Positions 47,301-58,109 of a DNA stretch of 64,000 bases are shown here, piece after piece; within the stretch, counting starts at the first letter, position 1; each line of letters starts with the position of its first letter. The notes under the pieces are model-generated. The model made no database searches and was not told the DNA's origin. It was given only the letters and a program-made list of their open reading frames with translations. The position numbers were made by a program, and so were the translations under genes. Source of the stretch: Incurvaria masculella (taxonomy: Eukaryota > Arthropoda > Insecta > Lepidoptera > Incurvariidae); assembly GCA_946894095.1 (NCBI GenBank), contig OX335651.1:19056501-19120500 (forward strand), in the 5' to 3' direction.

Positions 47301-48703
47301 AAGACAGCACGCACTTACGGGACCTCCTTGAAGCAGACGCCTTCGTCGAGGTGCAGTGGTCGATTGAGACAGTATTAATAACAACCCAGAGATGGGGGCT
47401 GTTAAAATTAGAAATCTGACGATTGTTAGAGATGGATTCAAATATTTAAATGATAGAAAAGACAGCGCGCACTCACGGGACCTCATTAAAGCAGACGACC
47501 TCGTCGAGACAGTAAAAATGACAACCCAAGAGATAGGGGCTGTTAAACTTAGAAATCTGACGATTGTTAGAGATAGATTCAAATAATTTAAATGAAAGAA
47601 AAGACAGCGCGCACTAACGGGACCTCCTTAAAGCAGACGACCTCGTCGAGACAGTAATAATGACAACCCAGAGATAGGGGCTGTTAAACTTATAAATCTG
47701 ACGATTGGAAGAGATGAATGAAAAAATAAATTATGGAAAAGACAGGGCGCACTTACGGGACCTCCTTAAAGCAGAAGCCCTCGCCGAGGTGCAGCGGTCG
47801 ATTGAGACAGTAATAATGACAACCCAGAGATGGGGGCTGTTAAACTTAGAAATCTGACGATTGTTAGAGATGGATTCAAATATTTAAATGAAAGAAAATA
47901 CAGCGCACACTCACGAGACCTCCTTAAAGCAGACGACCTCGTCGAGACAGTAATAATGACAACCCAGAGATAGGGGCTGTTAAACCTATAAATCTTACGA
48001 TTGGTGAGATGAATGAAAAAAAAATGATAGAGAAGACAGCACGCACTTACGGGACCTCCTTGAAGCAGACGCCTTCGTCGAGGTGCAGTGGTCGATTGAG
48101 ACAGTATTAATAACAACCCAGAGATGGGGGCTGTTAAAATTAGAAATCTGAAGATTGTTAGAGATGGATTTAAATATTTAAATGATAGAAAAGACAGCGC
48201 GCACTCACGGGACCTCATTAAAGCAGACGACCTCGTCGAGACAGTAAAAATGACAACCCAAGAGATAGGGGCTGTTAAACTTAGAAATCTGACGATTGTT
48301 AGAGATAGATTCAAATAATTTAAATTAAAGAAAAGACAGCGCGCACTAACGGGACCTCCTTAAAGCAGACGACCTCGTCGAGACAGTAATAATGACAACC
48401 CAGAGATAGGGGCTGTTAAACTTATAAATCTGACGATTGGAAGAGATGAATGAGAAAATAAATTATGGAAAAGACAGGGCGCACTTACGGGACCTCCTTG
48501 AAGCAGACGCCCTCTTCGAGGTGGAGCGCCGCGCCCGCGCCGGTCGCGTTCCTGCTAGTGTTGAACACGCGGAAGCGGTCCAGGTTGGCGGTGGCGTTGT
48601 ACTGAAAGGCGCCCGACTCGCCCTTCACGCGCTTGAGGCCGTGCTGCTGCGGCAGGCACAGCGCGCCCGCGACCAGCGCCGAGATCACGAGGATGCGCGA
48701 CAT
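41189..48703 (-). CDS. Gene 3: NimB-like secreted Nimrod protein
   Basis: Six exons on the minus strand: 48703-48489, 45100-45052, 43999-43693, 43444-43264, 42190-41999, 41381-41189, about 378 aa, all GT-AG with matching phases (2,0,1,2,2). Order: signal peptide MSRILVISALVAGALC; a linker to LHLEEGVCFKEVP; a 16-codon exon; the motif DCCRGYARN (CCxGY); about six NIM repeats (CDPICSQECVNALCTAPEVC and others); and a C-terminus RKIEGLLTYRIPE. There is no membrane segment, so the product should be secreted; secreted NimB proteins of Drosophila bind bacteria or apoptotic cells or act as hemocyte signals. It faces gene 2 tail to tail. Intron 1 carries a splice-donor tandem array. A decayed duplicate of exon 4 lies in intron 4. 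Confidence 0.88.
41558..41916 (+). mobile_element. SINE with 5S-like head
   Basis: Head CAGCCTCAGTAGCCCAATAG to CGGATGGGTTCCCATTTTCA; body and ATAAAAAC tail as in the family. Intron 5 of gene 3. Confidence 0.75.
41999..42190 (-). CDS. Gene 3 exon 5
   Basis: 192 nt, acceptor AATTCGTTCAG, donor AATGT|GTATGT. Encodes GCTNGACIAPDVCTCQYGF and a second NIM repeat CLQPCINALCTGPDTC. The strong GTATGT donor was chosen over GTGTAT because only it keeps the frame. Confidence 0.83.
42318..42545 (+). mobile_element. Diverged 5S-headed SINE
   Basis: CAGGCTCTGGATGGGTGACC and later ATGGTCGAACCGGTAATAAA identify it; much decayed and 3'-truncated. Confidence 0.55.
43150..43250 (-). pseudogene. Decayed duplicate of gene 3 exon 4
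   Basis: On the minus strand AACTGTGCCAACTGTGCCCA and GGGGAGTGTGCACCTATTTG align with exon 4 (CANCDHGD... and GECIPVCSK). A GTAAGT donor is kept in the same place and TAATATGTAG could be an acceptor. About 36 bases are missing in the middle and a TGA follows CAHGD. It is probably not used. Confidence 0.65.
43264..43444 (-). CDS. Gene 3 exon 4
   Basis: 181 nt, acceptor TTCATCAACCAG, donor CGAA|GTAAGT. Encodes NCTAPDQCVCEKEFRVGGDG, then CANCDHGDCVGPNTCVCHKG to VCSK. Confidence 0.83.
43693..43999 (-). CDS. Gene 3 exon 3: CCxGY motif and first NIM repeats
   Basis: 307 nt, acceptor ACCCGACCCACAG, donor CATG|GTAAGT. Begins STPAFSRVRDCCRGYARN; NIM repeats CDPICSQECVNALCTAPEVC, CPIGCQNGRCSGGECIC and CKDNCGGHG follow. 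Confidence 0.86.
44000..45051. other. Intron 2 of gene 3
   Basis: AT-rich, with a 5S-headed SINE at 44690-45036. No other feature is seen. Confidence 0.7.
44690..45036 (+). mobile_element. SINE with 5S-like head
   Basis: Partial head (ACGGTTGGCTTCTGGATGGGTGACCATTTT split over 44730-44760); full body; A-run tail. It abuts the donor of exon 2. Confidence 0.72.
45052..45100 (-). CDS. Gene 3 exon 2 (49 nt)
   Basis: Acceptor ATCATGTTTCAG, donor AATGGG|GTGAGC. Encodes TASIAKDPHNIPAGNG. Called because it is the only small exon here that joins phase 2 of exon 1 to phase 0 of exon 3. Confidence 0.72.
45310..45824 (-). repeat. Splice-donor tandem array, segment 1
   Basis: Units start (GACCTC of the plus strand) at 45325, 45483, 45619 and 45777; spacings 158, 136, 158. 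Each contains, on the minus strand, a version of GTCTGCTTTAAGGAGGTC-CC followed by GTAAGT or GTGAGT, that is, the end of exon 1 and its donor. It is broken at 45824 by the duplicated block. Confidence 0.85.
45825..47109. repeat. 1285-bp block, copy A
   Basis: Appears the same, base for base in all lines compared, as 51490-52774. It carries a hAT MITE with its own target duplication, so the MITE was present before the block was copied. The left junction cuts a unit of the array; the right junction runs into a short palindrome TCTCTAACGATTGTTAGAGA. Confidence 0.9.
46152..46542. mobile_element. 391-bp hAT MITE, copy A
   Basis: Ends CAGTCTTTCTCAAAGTGGGC and, reversed, CAGAGGTTCTCAAACTTA. Flanked by the 8-bp direct repeat ATCTAGAC (46144-46151 and 46543-46550), the size typical of hAT insertion. 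Confidence 0.85.
47110..48488 (-). repeat. Splice-donor tandem array, segment 2 (732-bp higher-order repeat)
   Basis: Units at 47185, 47321, 47479, 47621, 47759, 47917, 48053, 48211, 48353 and the true exon 1 end at 48491. Spacings run 136, 158, 142, 138 / 158, 136, 158, 142, 138, so a five-unit, 732-bp higher-order repeat. Minus-strand units encode variants of HLDEGVCFKEVP up to the donor. Long minus-strand ORFs through the array are in another frame and are by-products. Confidence 0.88.
48489..48703 (-). CDS. Gene 3 exon 1 (signal peptide)
   Basis: ATG at 48703, chosen over an in-frame ATG at 48736 because it places the hydrophobic leader at the N-terminus. Encodes the leader, a polar Asn-rich linker with NAT and NTSRNAT glycosylation sites, and LHLEEGVCFKEVP, ending CC|GTAAGT. 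Confidence 0.82.
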
Positions 48704-51489
48704 TGCCGGGATTCTGTCATATTTCGTCCGTTTCAACGGTATTTAGATGTGAAGAATGTAACGTGGAGGAAGGAAATGCTGGTCAAAGAAGAAATATTTA
48801 AATGGAATGACAATCGAGCGGCTAATTGGTTATTTTTAATGAAAAACCGGTATAGGTGGCTATGCTGCGGTGCTCAGAAAAGCCAAAATACACCTCGCCG
48901 CGCGGAACCACTCTCAGCGAGGCACCTTTCCAGCGAATCTCCTATGATTTGTTATCTATGGAATTTAATTGCGGGAACGGAACAAGCACTGGTCAGGATG
49001 GACGTCTAGATGTAGATAGAAATGAAGAAGTAATGAACTTGCTCAGGGAAAAACAAATCAAATCAAATAAAATAAATTGATTAACAAAATTATTGTCTCA
49101 CCTGAATGTGCGTGCGTATTGCCTCACCACCGAACTGTTTACTCGCCACACTAACGGAAGACGACCTCGACAGTCGGACCTCTGAGTCGACTGGTCGCTT
49201 ATGTCACCAGTGTCGAGACAACAGCGCTGGTCAGACTCCCAGTACTAGGAATCGAACGTGTGTGGTTCGCAAAAACACGACGGAGATATCAATTATTCAT
49301 AATGATTGTTAGCATATGCAATAGTCCACGCATAAAACGACAGTTTGTCATGTTGATTTGGTGCTTCCAGAGCTGAACAGGCGTGAAATTTGACAAAGAA
49401 AGTCAGGAAATTCGATTAACTGTGCACCAATTAGAAGTGGATGTCAAATGTATCAACAGTAAAAGCGCAAACGTTATGATGTAGACGCTTCTGATTGGTG
49501 CAGAATTCATCGAATTGCGTCACTTCTTTTTTCACACTTTACGCCGATAAACCTCCAGTCCTCTTCTTGGTACCCACGAAGGAATCTGGGCTATAGAACA
49601 GGTAGTAAGAGCGATCAAGGTGCATATATCATGGTGCTATACAAGCAGGTGCGGGAAGTTCGGGTTCGGAAAGCAGGAGAGCTGCAGTTCAATTACGGTG
49701 TAGGTGCTGCACGTACCCCTAAGCTCAAACTGACAGTTTTCGCGTAGAAAATCTGTCAGTTTGCTTTCAGTTTGGGGTAGGTGCAACATGTACACATCGT
49801 TTCGTGCTTCGCAGTCGAACTAACGATGGCCCTAAAACACAAGCTTGAACGTAAAATTGTGGAAAATTTGGGCAGTCTGCGTTTTCGATCCACGACAAAT
49901 AACTACATACCTACTTTATTAGAACACCTTGTAGTCCTGAATTAGTAACATATCAAAAGTATATTTTTTCCAACTTTCTGTAAGATATCCATGATTTGAC
50001 CATGAAGCAATCATTCAATATTATACTGAATCATAATATAATACTGATCGAAATGAAGGATCTGGGGGGTAACCATCATAAAGTGTGAGAAAACATTCGA
50101 TCCATTCTGCACGAATGTATATAATTTATGTATGTACTTACTCCAGGCCGTTAAATCAGAAGTACTCGACGACGGACGCCCATGGGCTCTTGAGCATTCA
50201 TATAATTTACCGACTCATAGGTCTAGAGGATCTGTTGGATCTTAATTTGGGACAGTCAACATTTTGTTAGTCTGTTTACTGTTGAGCGATGGTAGAAGAT
50301 GAGAGAAAGAAGAAGGTAGAGATGAGAGTTATCAGATCTGAATTAATTCGCCACCTCTGAAATATTTAAACCACTCTGGCGCGTCGAACGACTATAGCGC
50401 GTCGTAAATGATCTTGCCGGAGCTAGCGACATCGTGAGAATGAAAGCTATTGGATGATTCCTGACTAGCCGTGGCCCGCCCTATTTTTTCAGAACACCAA
50501 CAACAGATTTTACGCTGGACTCAGTTGGAGCCTTAATTCTGAGATACCTCGCGATCGTCGACAAGACAAAAAGCATTTTAGTGTGATAATATAGTTAGTA
50601 GTTTAGAAAAAAAAACCACAGAACTCTTGGCGCATTGAAAATGAATTTAAATCAGAGAAGTTAAAAGAAAGGGAGAACTTCAATTAAGCATCAATAAATG
50701 CATTACTAATCCTATATCTATACAAATATATAAAGAGGAAAGCTTTGATTTTTTGCTTGTTTATTTGAAATGGATAGGCTCCGAAACTACTAGACGGATT
50801 TGAAAAATTCTTTCACCGTTGGAAAGCTACAGTTTATCCGAGTAACATGGGCTATATTTAATTTTTAAAAAATTAGGGATCCTTACCAAAACTCCGATAA
50901 CGTAACCCAAGGTGCAAAACATTACCAAGAATGATTGATTGATTGATTGAAAATTCTTTATTACGCCACAAAAAAAAAAAAAACAATTTACAAAAGAAAG
51001 TATAGTGCAAAAACAACATAAGAATGTTCCTTACATCGCGTGCGCTGCGAAAACTATTCACGATAGAACAAAATGATGTACTACAATTTTATAGAACACA
51101 TCATTATCTACAAAAAAAATCTCGACAGCTACTATTAAAATTATGTCACAATAAGTGTGCATTTATTTTAAAATTTAAATTTAAATACCGCCCCTAGAAA
51201 AGGTTCTTTATTTGTACCTAGGTATAAATCCTTATCAAAATAAATAAATAATTATTTAAGACTGCTTCAATACCTTTACATTACTTTGTAAATGATTCGA
51301 TTCGGACATTCAATTCAAAAGATATCACGAGTTTAAAAATTAGAAAAAACTCCGCTCGGCTAGCTATACTTTTACTTTTTTGAATTTCAAATATTTCAAT
51401 GTAGGTATATGCTCTTTTTTTAGGAACTCTAAGTAAAAAGGGTTTAGTTGTGTATCATTGTGTCAAAATAATATTTTTTTTAATTATAT
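48704..51489. other. Upstream region of gene 3
   Basis: Contains a common insect repeat at about 50710-50870 (AGGCTCCGAAACTACTAGAC) and AT-rich DNA. The 48437-49009 + ORF is antisense to exon 1. No gene is called. Confidence 0.45.
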
Positions 51490-52774
51490 TATGCCCGTGC
51501 ATAGTTAAAATAATATATCATAAAATAAAATTATATCTGCAACAGTCGTCTCGATATGAAAAATTACCAGATTCTGAATGTAATATGTGAAATCGCCAAA
51601 AAGGTGTCGTCGAAAGACATATAAAAATTATAATAAAATTATAAAAGTGTACATTGCTTGAAAGAACCAGTTTGTAAAGTTCAATGTAGATACAATAATC
51701 CCATACAAAACGTATTCAATAAATCTATCATTTTTTGTTGCTGACTATGCCTACGATAGCAGCATTCAATGCAGGAATTATCTTTATCCTGCAGTCATAC
51801 AAGGCTTCATCTAGACCAGTCTTTCTCAAAGTGGGCGATAACGCCCCCTTGTGGGCGCTGGAAGCCTACAGGGGGGCGGTGAAGGGCTCAGAGGAAATTG
51901 GGGGGCGCTGAAGTGGTTTAGGGGGCGATGGCTGATTTGCATTTTTCTAATAGCTACTTTAAATTTAAATGAAAACCTACATACTACATTGATTATTTGG
52001 CTAAATACTATTTAAAAAGTTTAATTTAATTGCCTTAAATTGCAAACTCAATTGGCACAATGTAAATACATAATTAAATTAAAACTATTAAAGTAATGAT
52101 TGCGACTATTTTTTCTAAGACGTGGTGAAGCTAAACATTTTGGGGGGCGCTGGAAAATAATGGATTCTTAAAGTGGGTGGCAGACAAAATAAGTTTGAGA
52201 ACCTCTGATCTAGACCTACCGATTTGAAAACGCATCTCCGAGCAACTTTTTAACTAATCAATTTCCTTCACAAAAAGGTATTTTAAATGTTTTGGTAAAC
52301 TTTCTCCTATAGTTTTTTTTTTATTATCGACAAAATACATTAAAAATATTTTTAAATAAAAAAAGGACCGCCTTCAAAAAAACCGGAACTAAAAAGCAAA
52401 AAATAATTGGTTACTTTTAATTATGTACGAAAAGCTATTTTAATTCTAACTAATTATGTACAATTTCTTAATTTTTAATCATCTTTTGAAGTCGGTGCCT
52501 TGGGTAGAGTTCGCTTCGCACGCTGCTGACCGAACAGACACTATTTCAGCCGAACATACCCGAAGTCTACGAGAGCGTAAACAATCTGAGTCAGCAATGA
52601 TTGGTCCACAGAGCATTTTAAGCGACCGTTCGTCTAACTGGAGATGCCCTTAGCGTTGGTTTACGTGCAAGCTGATATCGATACAGCGCAGCGTACTGAA
52701 ATTGGGCTTCAACGATTATTAGTACTTTCGGCTTTATAAGGGCGCGCACTGGTGAAGGAGTACGTTAATTCTCT
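51490..52774. repeat. 1285-bp block, copy B
   Basis: Twin of 45825-47109. Here the sequence continues to the right into DNA that holds an inverted copy of part of the block, suggesting B is nearer the original context. Confidence 0.9.
51817..52207. mobile_element. 391-bp hAT MITE, copy B
   Basis: Same element and same ATCTAGAC duplication (51809-51816 and 52208-52215) as copy A. Confidence 0.85.
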
Positions 52775-53453
52775 GCTCTGTGGATTGGTACTTCCTACGA
52801 CATCGTTGGCTGAACGAGACGATTTCTGCCGAAATTGGTGAGATATGTGCTAACCGCACACTCGTTTTGACATGTAGTTGAGAGCAAACACCTCAAAGTC
52901 GCTACCTATTGTTTTCTATTCTTTTTTTATATTTGTATTTTTTTTGTTTAGTGTTATGTAGGTACTTAGGTAGAAATAAAAGTACAAGCCTAAATTTTAC
53001 CATATAAGTGGTCGTTGTTTTTATATTGGTTTGTTTGTTTAGTTTGAAGGGTTTTCTTGTAAATATTTTGTTTTTACTGTGTTCGGTATTTAGTTTTAGT
53101 ATAAGGCATATTTAAATTACAAAATGCTTACCTAAATATCTACTTACATACGTTTTTCCGACCTGTGTGTTTATTTAATTTTTATTTTTGTGTTTTGTTT
53201 AAGTAGGTGAATGTAAGTAGCTACCTACTTATATTTCTTTCTTAGCCATAGGTGATATTAATCTAACTACTTGCAGCCCTTACAGAACGTCTACCCAAGG
53301 CACCGACTTCAAAAGATGATTAAAAATTAAGAAATTGTACATAATTAGTTAGAATTAAAATAGCTTTTCGTACATAATTAAAAGTAACCAATTATTTTTT
53401 GCTTTTTAGTTCCGGTTTTTTTGAAGGCGGTCCTTTTTTTATTTAAAAATATT
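52343..53453. repeat. Inverted repeat, arms about 165 bp, spacer about 780 bp
   Basis: The left arm 52343-52509 (AAAGGACCGCCTTCAAAAAA to TGCCTTGGGTAGA) is mirrored at 53290-53453. The left arm is also inside the duplicated block. Possible fold-back element. Confidence 0.75.
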
Positions 53454-53690
53454 TTATTTTTTGCTTTTTAGTGGTGGCGTAACTTTTTGACTTAAGGTGG
53501 GCGAGCCGTCCTGCTCAACTTCACATACAAAGTGGAAAGAAGATCATGCGCACCTCACTATCTCATGCGAACCCTCTGAACTGTTACTAAACCCTACAAT
53601 GAACGTGCATTAGCAGAAATGAAACCATTGAGAAATCTCATTTCTGACGAAAGGTAGATTCATGAGTTCACGGTTCATGAATAGAGTGCT

Positions 53691-53772
53691 GTGACAGACG
53701 GACGGACGGACGGACAGCGGAAGCTTAGTAATAGGGTTCCGTTGGTACTCTTTGGGACCGGAACCCTAAAAA
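53691..53772 (-). repeat. GGGTTCCG-type repeat, inverted fragment
   Basis: (GACG)n then AGCTTAGTAATAGGGTTCCG and GGAACCCTAAAAAG: reverse complement of the start of the family at 1457 and 28471. Confidence 0.65.
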
Positions 53773-54299
53773 GACAAAACAACGAATGACCGGAACCGCT
53801 GAGCTTCTGAATTTCTCATCCTTCCATCGTTCCGGATAGTCTGTTTCTTGCGTAAGTTTAAGTTGTATGAAAATGTGTACATATCGGCCTCGTTTATCTC
53901 TCCTTAACAGTTGAATTTTGTAAAATCCGTTGTGAGCGAGCCTTTTCGTCTTAACAAGAAGTCACTGAAAATTTTAAGTTTCGAGGATAATTGGTTTCAG
54001 AGATCTCAACATGAGTGGTTTTCACCTAAATGTGTTCATTTTGACCTGTTTTACCCCCTTAATAGTATAATTTCCAAAAATATTTTCTTCGGAAGCAATC
54101 CCATCTAAAACAAAACCTACTCTGACATTTCTGGGTTCAGCGGCTCCAGAGATAGAAATGTGTACAATTTGCCCTCTTTTACCCCCCTTGAATACCCCCA
54201 ACGGTTGAAATAAGAAAAAACCTCTCATACTGAGCAATCTCACCCGAAAAGAAAGCTACTGTAACAAAAAAATCACATTTCTGGGTTCGCGGGCTTAAG

Positions 54300-54528
54300 A
54301 AATTCGAAGTTTGTTGTAGTTAAGTACCAAACTACTGAACCGATTTTGATAAAAATAAAATGGGACCAACTAGAAAGTAAACCCTTTCGAACAAAAAAAG
54401 AATTTTCCAAATCGGTCCAGGGGTCTTCGAGTAATCGGTGAACATACATAAAAAAAAAAAAAAAAAAACAAAGATTCCGACGAATTGATAACCTCCTCCT
54501 TTTTGAAGTCGGTTAAAAATAGTTTTTA
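54300..54528 (-). repeat. 'ACCGACTTCAAAAAGGAGGAGG' interspersed repeat
   Basis: On the minus strand opens AACCGACTTCAAAAAGGAGG AGGTTATC and includes an A/T run and ACCGATTTTGATAAAA-type sequence. Partial relative at 12001. Confidence 0.6.
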
Positions 54529-54710
54529 GAACAGGAAATAAATTGGGGAAAACTATAAATTCTTTCAGTCCATTTGAACCATAGACCTCAATCTCCCTAT
54601 TAGGATTGACAGTTTTGATGACACATGCGTCATCATGTGACATCATCAATGCTTCAAAATTATATTTCCCATACACAGATAGTTAGCAAATCATTTGAAA
54701 ATTACAGGGG

Positions 54711-55005
54711 GTCTTGCTGAATTGGATCGTTCGTGGATATTTCGTTACGAATGCGATCTGGGGGTCCATTCAGAGCAAGAGTGAGTTCGAGTTCTGGAGT
54801 GAGTTAACCTAAAAATAGCTGGGAAATATATTATTATTTAAATAACGAAACCGTTATTTATACTTCCAACGGATTTACGGGACAAACTAGATTTTTACCT
54901 AACTGTAATGATGTTCTAGAAGTGTGGAAACATTAACTATTTAAAAAAGTGAGTTGATATTTAGTGGCGAATTCGAACTCACTCTTACTCTGAATGGACT
55001 CCCTG
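54711..55005. mobile_element. Composite SINE piece + TIR MITE, copy 1
   Basis: The MITE (54760-55005) has ends GGGGGTCCATTCAGAGCAAG and, reversed, CAGGGAGTCCATTCAGAGTA. The 49 bases before it (GTCTTGCTGAATTGGATCGT...) are SINE head-body linker sequence, shared with copy 2 at 57572-57865. Confidence 0.72.
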
Positions 55006-55132
55006 TTCCATTTTACTTGAATTTTTTTATCTATTATGTACCATGCAAGCAACATGTCTGCGAGTTTTTGTATTTTCGAAAAACGTGTTTCAAACCACAG
55101 AGAAAATAAAATTTGGACGATAATTTTGCTGT

Positions 55133-55445
55133 CAGCCTCGGTAGCCCAGTGGCGTGACGCCTTGCGATTCGATAAGCTTGGTGAAGCACCTGTGAGCGCG
55201 GTTGGGTTCTGGATGGGTGACCATTTTCAACCGTTGAGGCTGGCCGTGTTTCGGATTCCACGTACAACTGTAGGCTTAGTAGGGTTAATCCCGCCCGGGT
55301 TGGTACCATCGCATTAAATGAACGATGGTAGAAGTGGCAATGAAAATTGTCCGTGTTTTCCATCCAGTTCAATGTAACCGAGCAATATAGGGAAGGTCCA
55401 GGCATGACACCTAGTTCCCATGTGGTGTGTTAGGCTAATATCTAA
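55133..55445 (+). mobile_element. SINE with 5S-like head
   Basis: CAGCCTCGGTAGCCCAGTGG to CTGGATGGGTGACCATTTTC forms the head; body follows, truncated after GTTAGGCTAATATC. Confidence 0.75.
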
Positions 55446-57471
55446 ATATAGCAGCCATGCCAGTGCGATGGTACGTTAAAGATGTAGTCCTGCAAAAAAA
55501 CCTAACCTGACACGGGGAATAAAGAAAAAAAGGCTGGATCGTGCCGGAGCACGTGAAAATTCGACCATTATTCCAGACATAAAATTCGACCATTATTCCA
55601 GACATTATTGCAAAATAACAAATAATAAGACGCAAATACATGCTCCATTGTTAGGAATATTGATCGTGTAGTTGGCGAGGCAAATGCAGCGGTGAAGGCC
55701 AGCGGATGAGATAGACAGGATTGGGCGGGCGACGTCCAGGCGTCCGCATCCGGAAGATATGCGAATTTGTCACAAACACTCCCGACTAAATAACTACTCC
55801 GATCAAGTGTGTATATCCCCCGATTTTGACCTGAGTTCTTCAAACGTGGTGCGAAGAAGCACCTGGCCGACCAGCACGGTTTTCGCAGCCCCCCTGAATG
55901 TTCGAAAACCCATGCGCGTCGTCGGGCACTTTAATAGGTCCTGGCCACGGAGGATAGAGGTAGAGAGGAGATGGTCTAAGCAAACTGGGTCTGTGTCCAC
56001 CAAGTGAGTGTCTACGTCACAGCCCACGTGATAAGAAGGCGTGGCTTAGTCATTCGCGACATGGCGCTGGCGGTGTTAGGTTGTGGGACAATATTGTGAT
56101 CTGTGGCGCAATTTTCGGCGAACAGTCGATTACACGATGAGATTTTGTGTAAAATGTTGCAAACATTACACAAGAAAAAATATTTAAAGCCTGTAGGTGG
56201 AATTACGCTTTATTTGTCAGTAAAACACCTCATATTTTATAATTTGAGTCAATATTCAAACATTGTATCGATGTATCAGTCTTGCAATTTGCCGATAGAT
56301 GGCGCGCAATAATTTTATTTGTACGATAAGAAATGTTGATCTCATGATGCAAATTTTTATGACACTTTTAAATAAATATTATTTGAATCCGCGCGAATCC
56401 ATAGATTTAAATTTCGAAGGTTTTTTATAGAAAAACTAACATAAAATGCAAAAGGCGCCATCTAGTTGTAGTCTTGTAACCACTAAGAATAGCTCTGGGA
56501 ATATCTGCTACCAGAATACCGGTTCTTCCGGTAGATGAATTTAGCACAAAAGGCGGAGCTTGAAAACCACCATGAAATGTTTTTCTCCCCGCTTCCCCGC
56601 GCAGTGTCACGCTGCGTTCCTTAGTAATATGAAGTAATAACACCTCCTCTCTCCCTCCCTCCACCGTGGTCCTGATACATCTCGAAAAACTACTGCTTTT
56701 TATTTGCAGATGTGTTATAGGTACACCTAAATTCTAATCGTGAATTACACCAAAATGTTAGTGATGTTTCTAAACATTTTGTTTTATGTTCTATCGAAAT
56801 AAATTGAATAATGCATTTGGAGCTGATGGAAGTTCTAAAAACGCAGAACGCACACTAAGGTAATCACTTTAACCTAATTTAACCTAAATTGTTCCTCACC
56901 GATAAACACGATGACTCTCTGTACATGTATCGATTTGATAAAATGCTCACTAGGCAAGGGTTTGCTTTGTAAGTTGCCTGCGTTGTCTTCGTCACAACAG
57001 AACAAAAGGTGGTCAGTGGCAATGCTGCTGAGAGCCCAGAGGACCTGGCATGGGCCCCTTGGAGCCTTCACGACACGAGCTCTTTGCCCAGCCTGGCGTC
57101 AGGTCGCCTCGACACGCTGAGCGTGCTTGGCGGGACGTCGCGACGGTCTCCTTGGCTTTAAAGATTTGTGTAAATTCATATTATAATTATGCTAGCCCTT
57201 TGACTTGTATGTTTATCACTGTGCCATATTGCTAGACGAGAACTAAGCGTGCATTGGTTTCAATTCATCTTGGCGAATTCCATGACAGTTTCAAACACCA
57301 TGCGTGGTCCATAATCCTTTCGAAAATATGTCAGGCACCTTTACAGGCATTCAACTTTTTTTTTGTTAAAGAAGTTTTGTGAAAGCTAACAAAAACTTGA
57401 CAAACATTTTCGTGATGTGAAATCATCGAAGAAAAGGTACACATATCGATGGGTACACATGTAAACGAGGG
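55446..57471. other. Intergenic, genes 3-4
   Basis: No gene is recognised. The short ORFs at 55759-56007, 56103-56312 and 56911-57120 lack family patterns or splice support. Confidence 0.4.
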
Positions 57472-58066
57472 ATATTGTGAATTGGTGTACTCGCTTTCAC
57501 AGCGGGCAAGTCCCTTTCATGTGAGAGGTTATGGGTTCAAATCCTCGCCCCGGTCGTGCACAAATTTATTTGTCTTGCTGAATTGGATCGTTCGTGGATA
57601 TTTCGTTACGAATGCGATCTGGGGGTCCATTCAGAGCAAGAGTGAGTTCGAGTACGGGAGTGAGTTAACCTAAAAATAGCTGGGAAATATATTATTATTT
57701 AAATAACGGAACCGTTATTTATGCTTCCAACGTATTTACGGGACAAACCAGATTTTTACCTAACTGTAATGATGTTCTAGAAGTGTGGAAACATTAACTA
57801 TTTAAAAAAGTGAGTTGACATTTAGTTGCGAATTGGAACTCACTCTTACTCTGAATGGACCCCCTGTTCAATGGTTTGGAACCCATGAAAACCTGCCCCT
57901 AACCTACCCCGCCCGCTTACTACCACCGCATTGGAAGAGAAGAGTTTAGCTTGTAAAGCGAAGGTCCTGTCAGCACGGCACCTAAATAATTGTAGTGTAG
58001 TGTATTGGGTTAATAACATGGCAGTAGTTGTGTGGTATTAGCCATCCATGTCAGGTTTCATAAAAA
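57472..58066 (+). mobile_element. tRNA-headed SINE split by a TIR MITE
   Basis: Head with B box GGGTTCAAATCCTC near 57532-57545; SINE linker to 57620; MITE 57621-57865; SINE body resumes at CAATGGTTTGGAACCCATGA and ends CCATGTCAGGTTTCATAAAA. Confidence 0.75.
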
Positions 58067-58109
58067 AACTAGCTATATCCGTTGTCTAACACCACCGAAG
58101 TGGTGCGAT

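Noticed and set aside
45332..48314. Long minus-strand ORFs of 150-182 codons in the gene 3 array
   Set aside because: They read the tandem array in a frame different from exon 1 and repeat with it; by-products of the array.
45310..48488. CRISPR-like regular repeat
   Set aside because: Units are long, adjacent and mutually similar throughout, with no unique spacers, in a eukaryotic intron.
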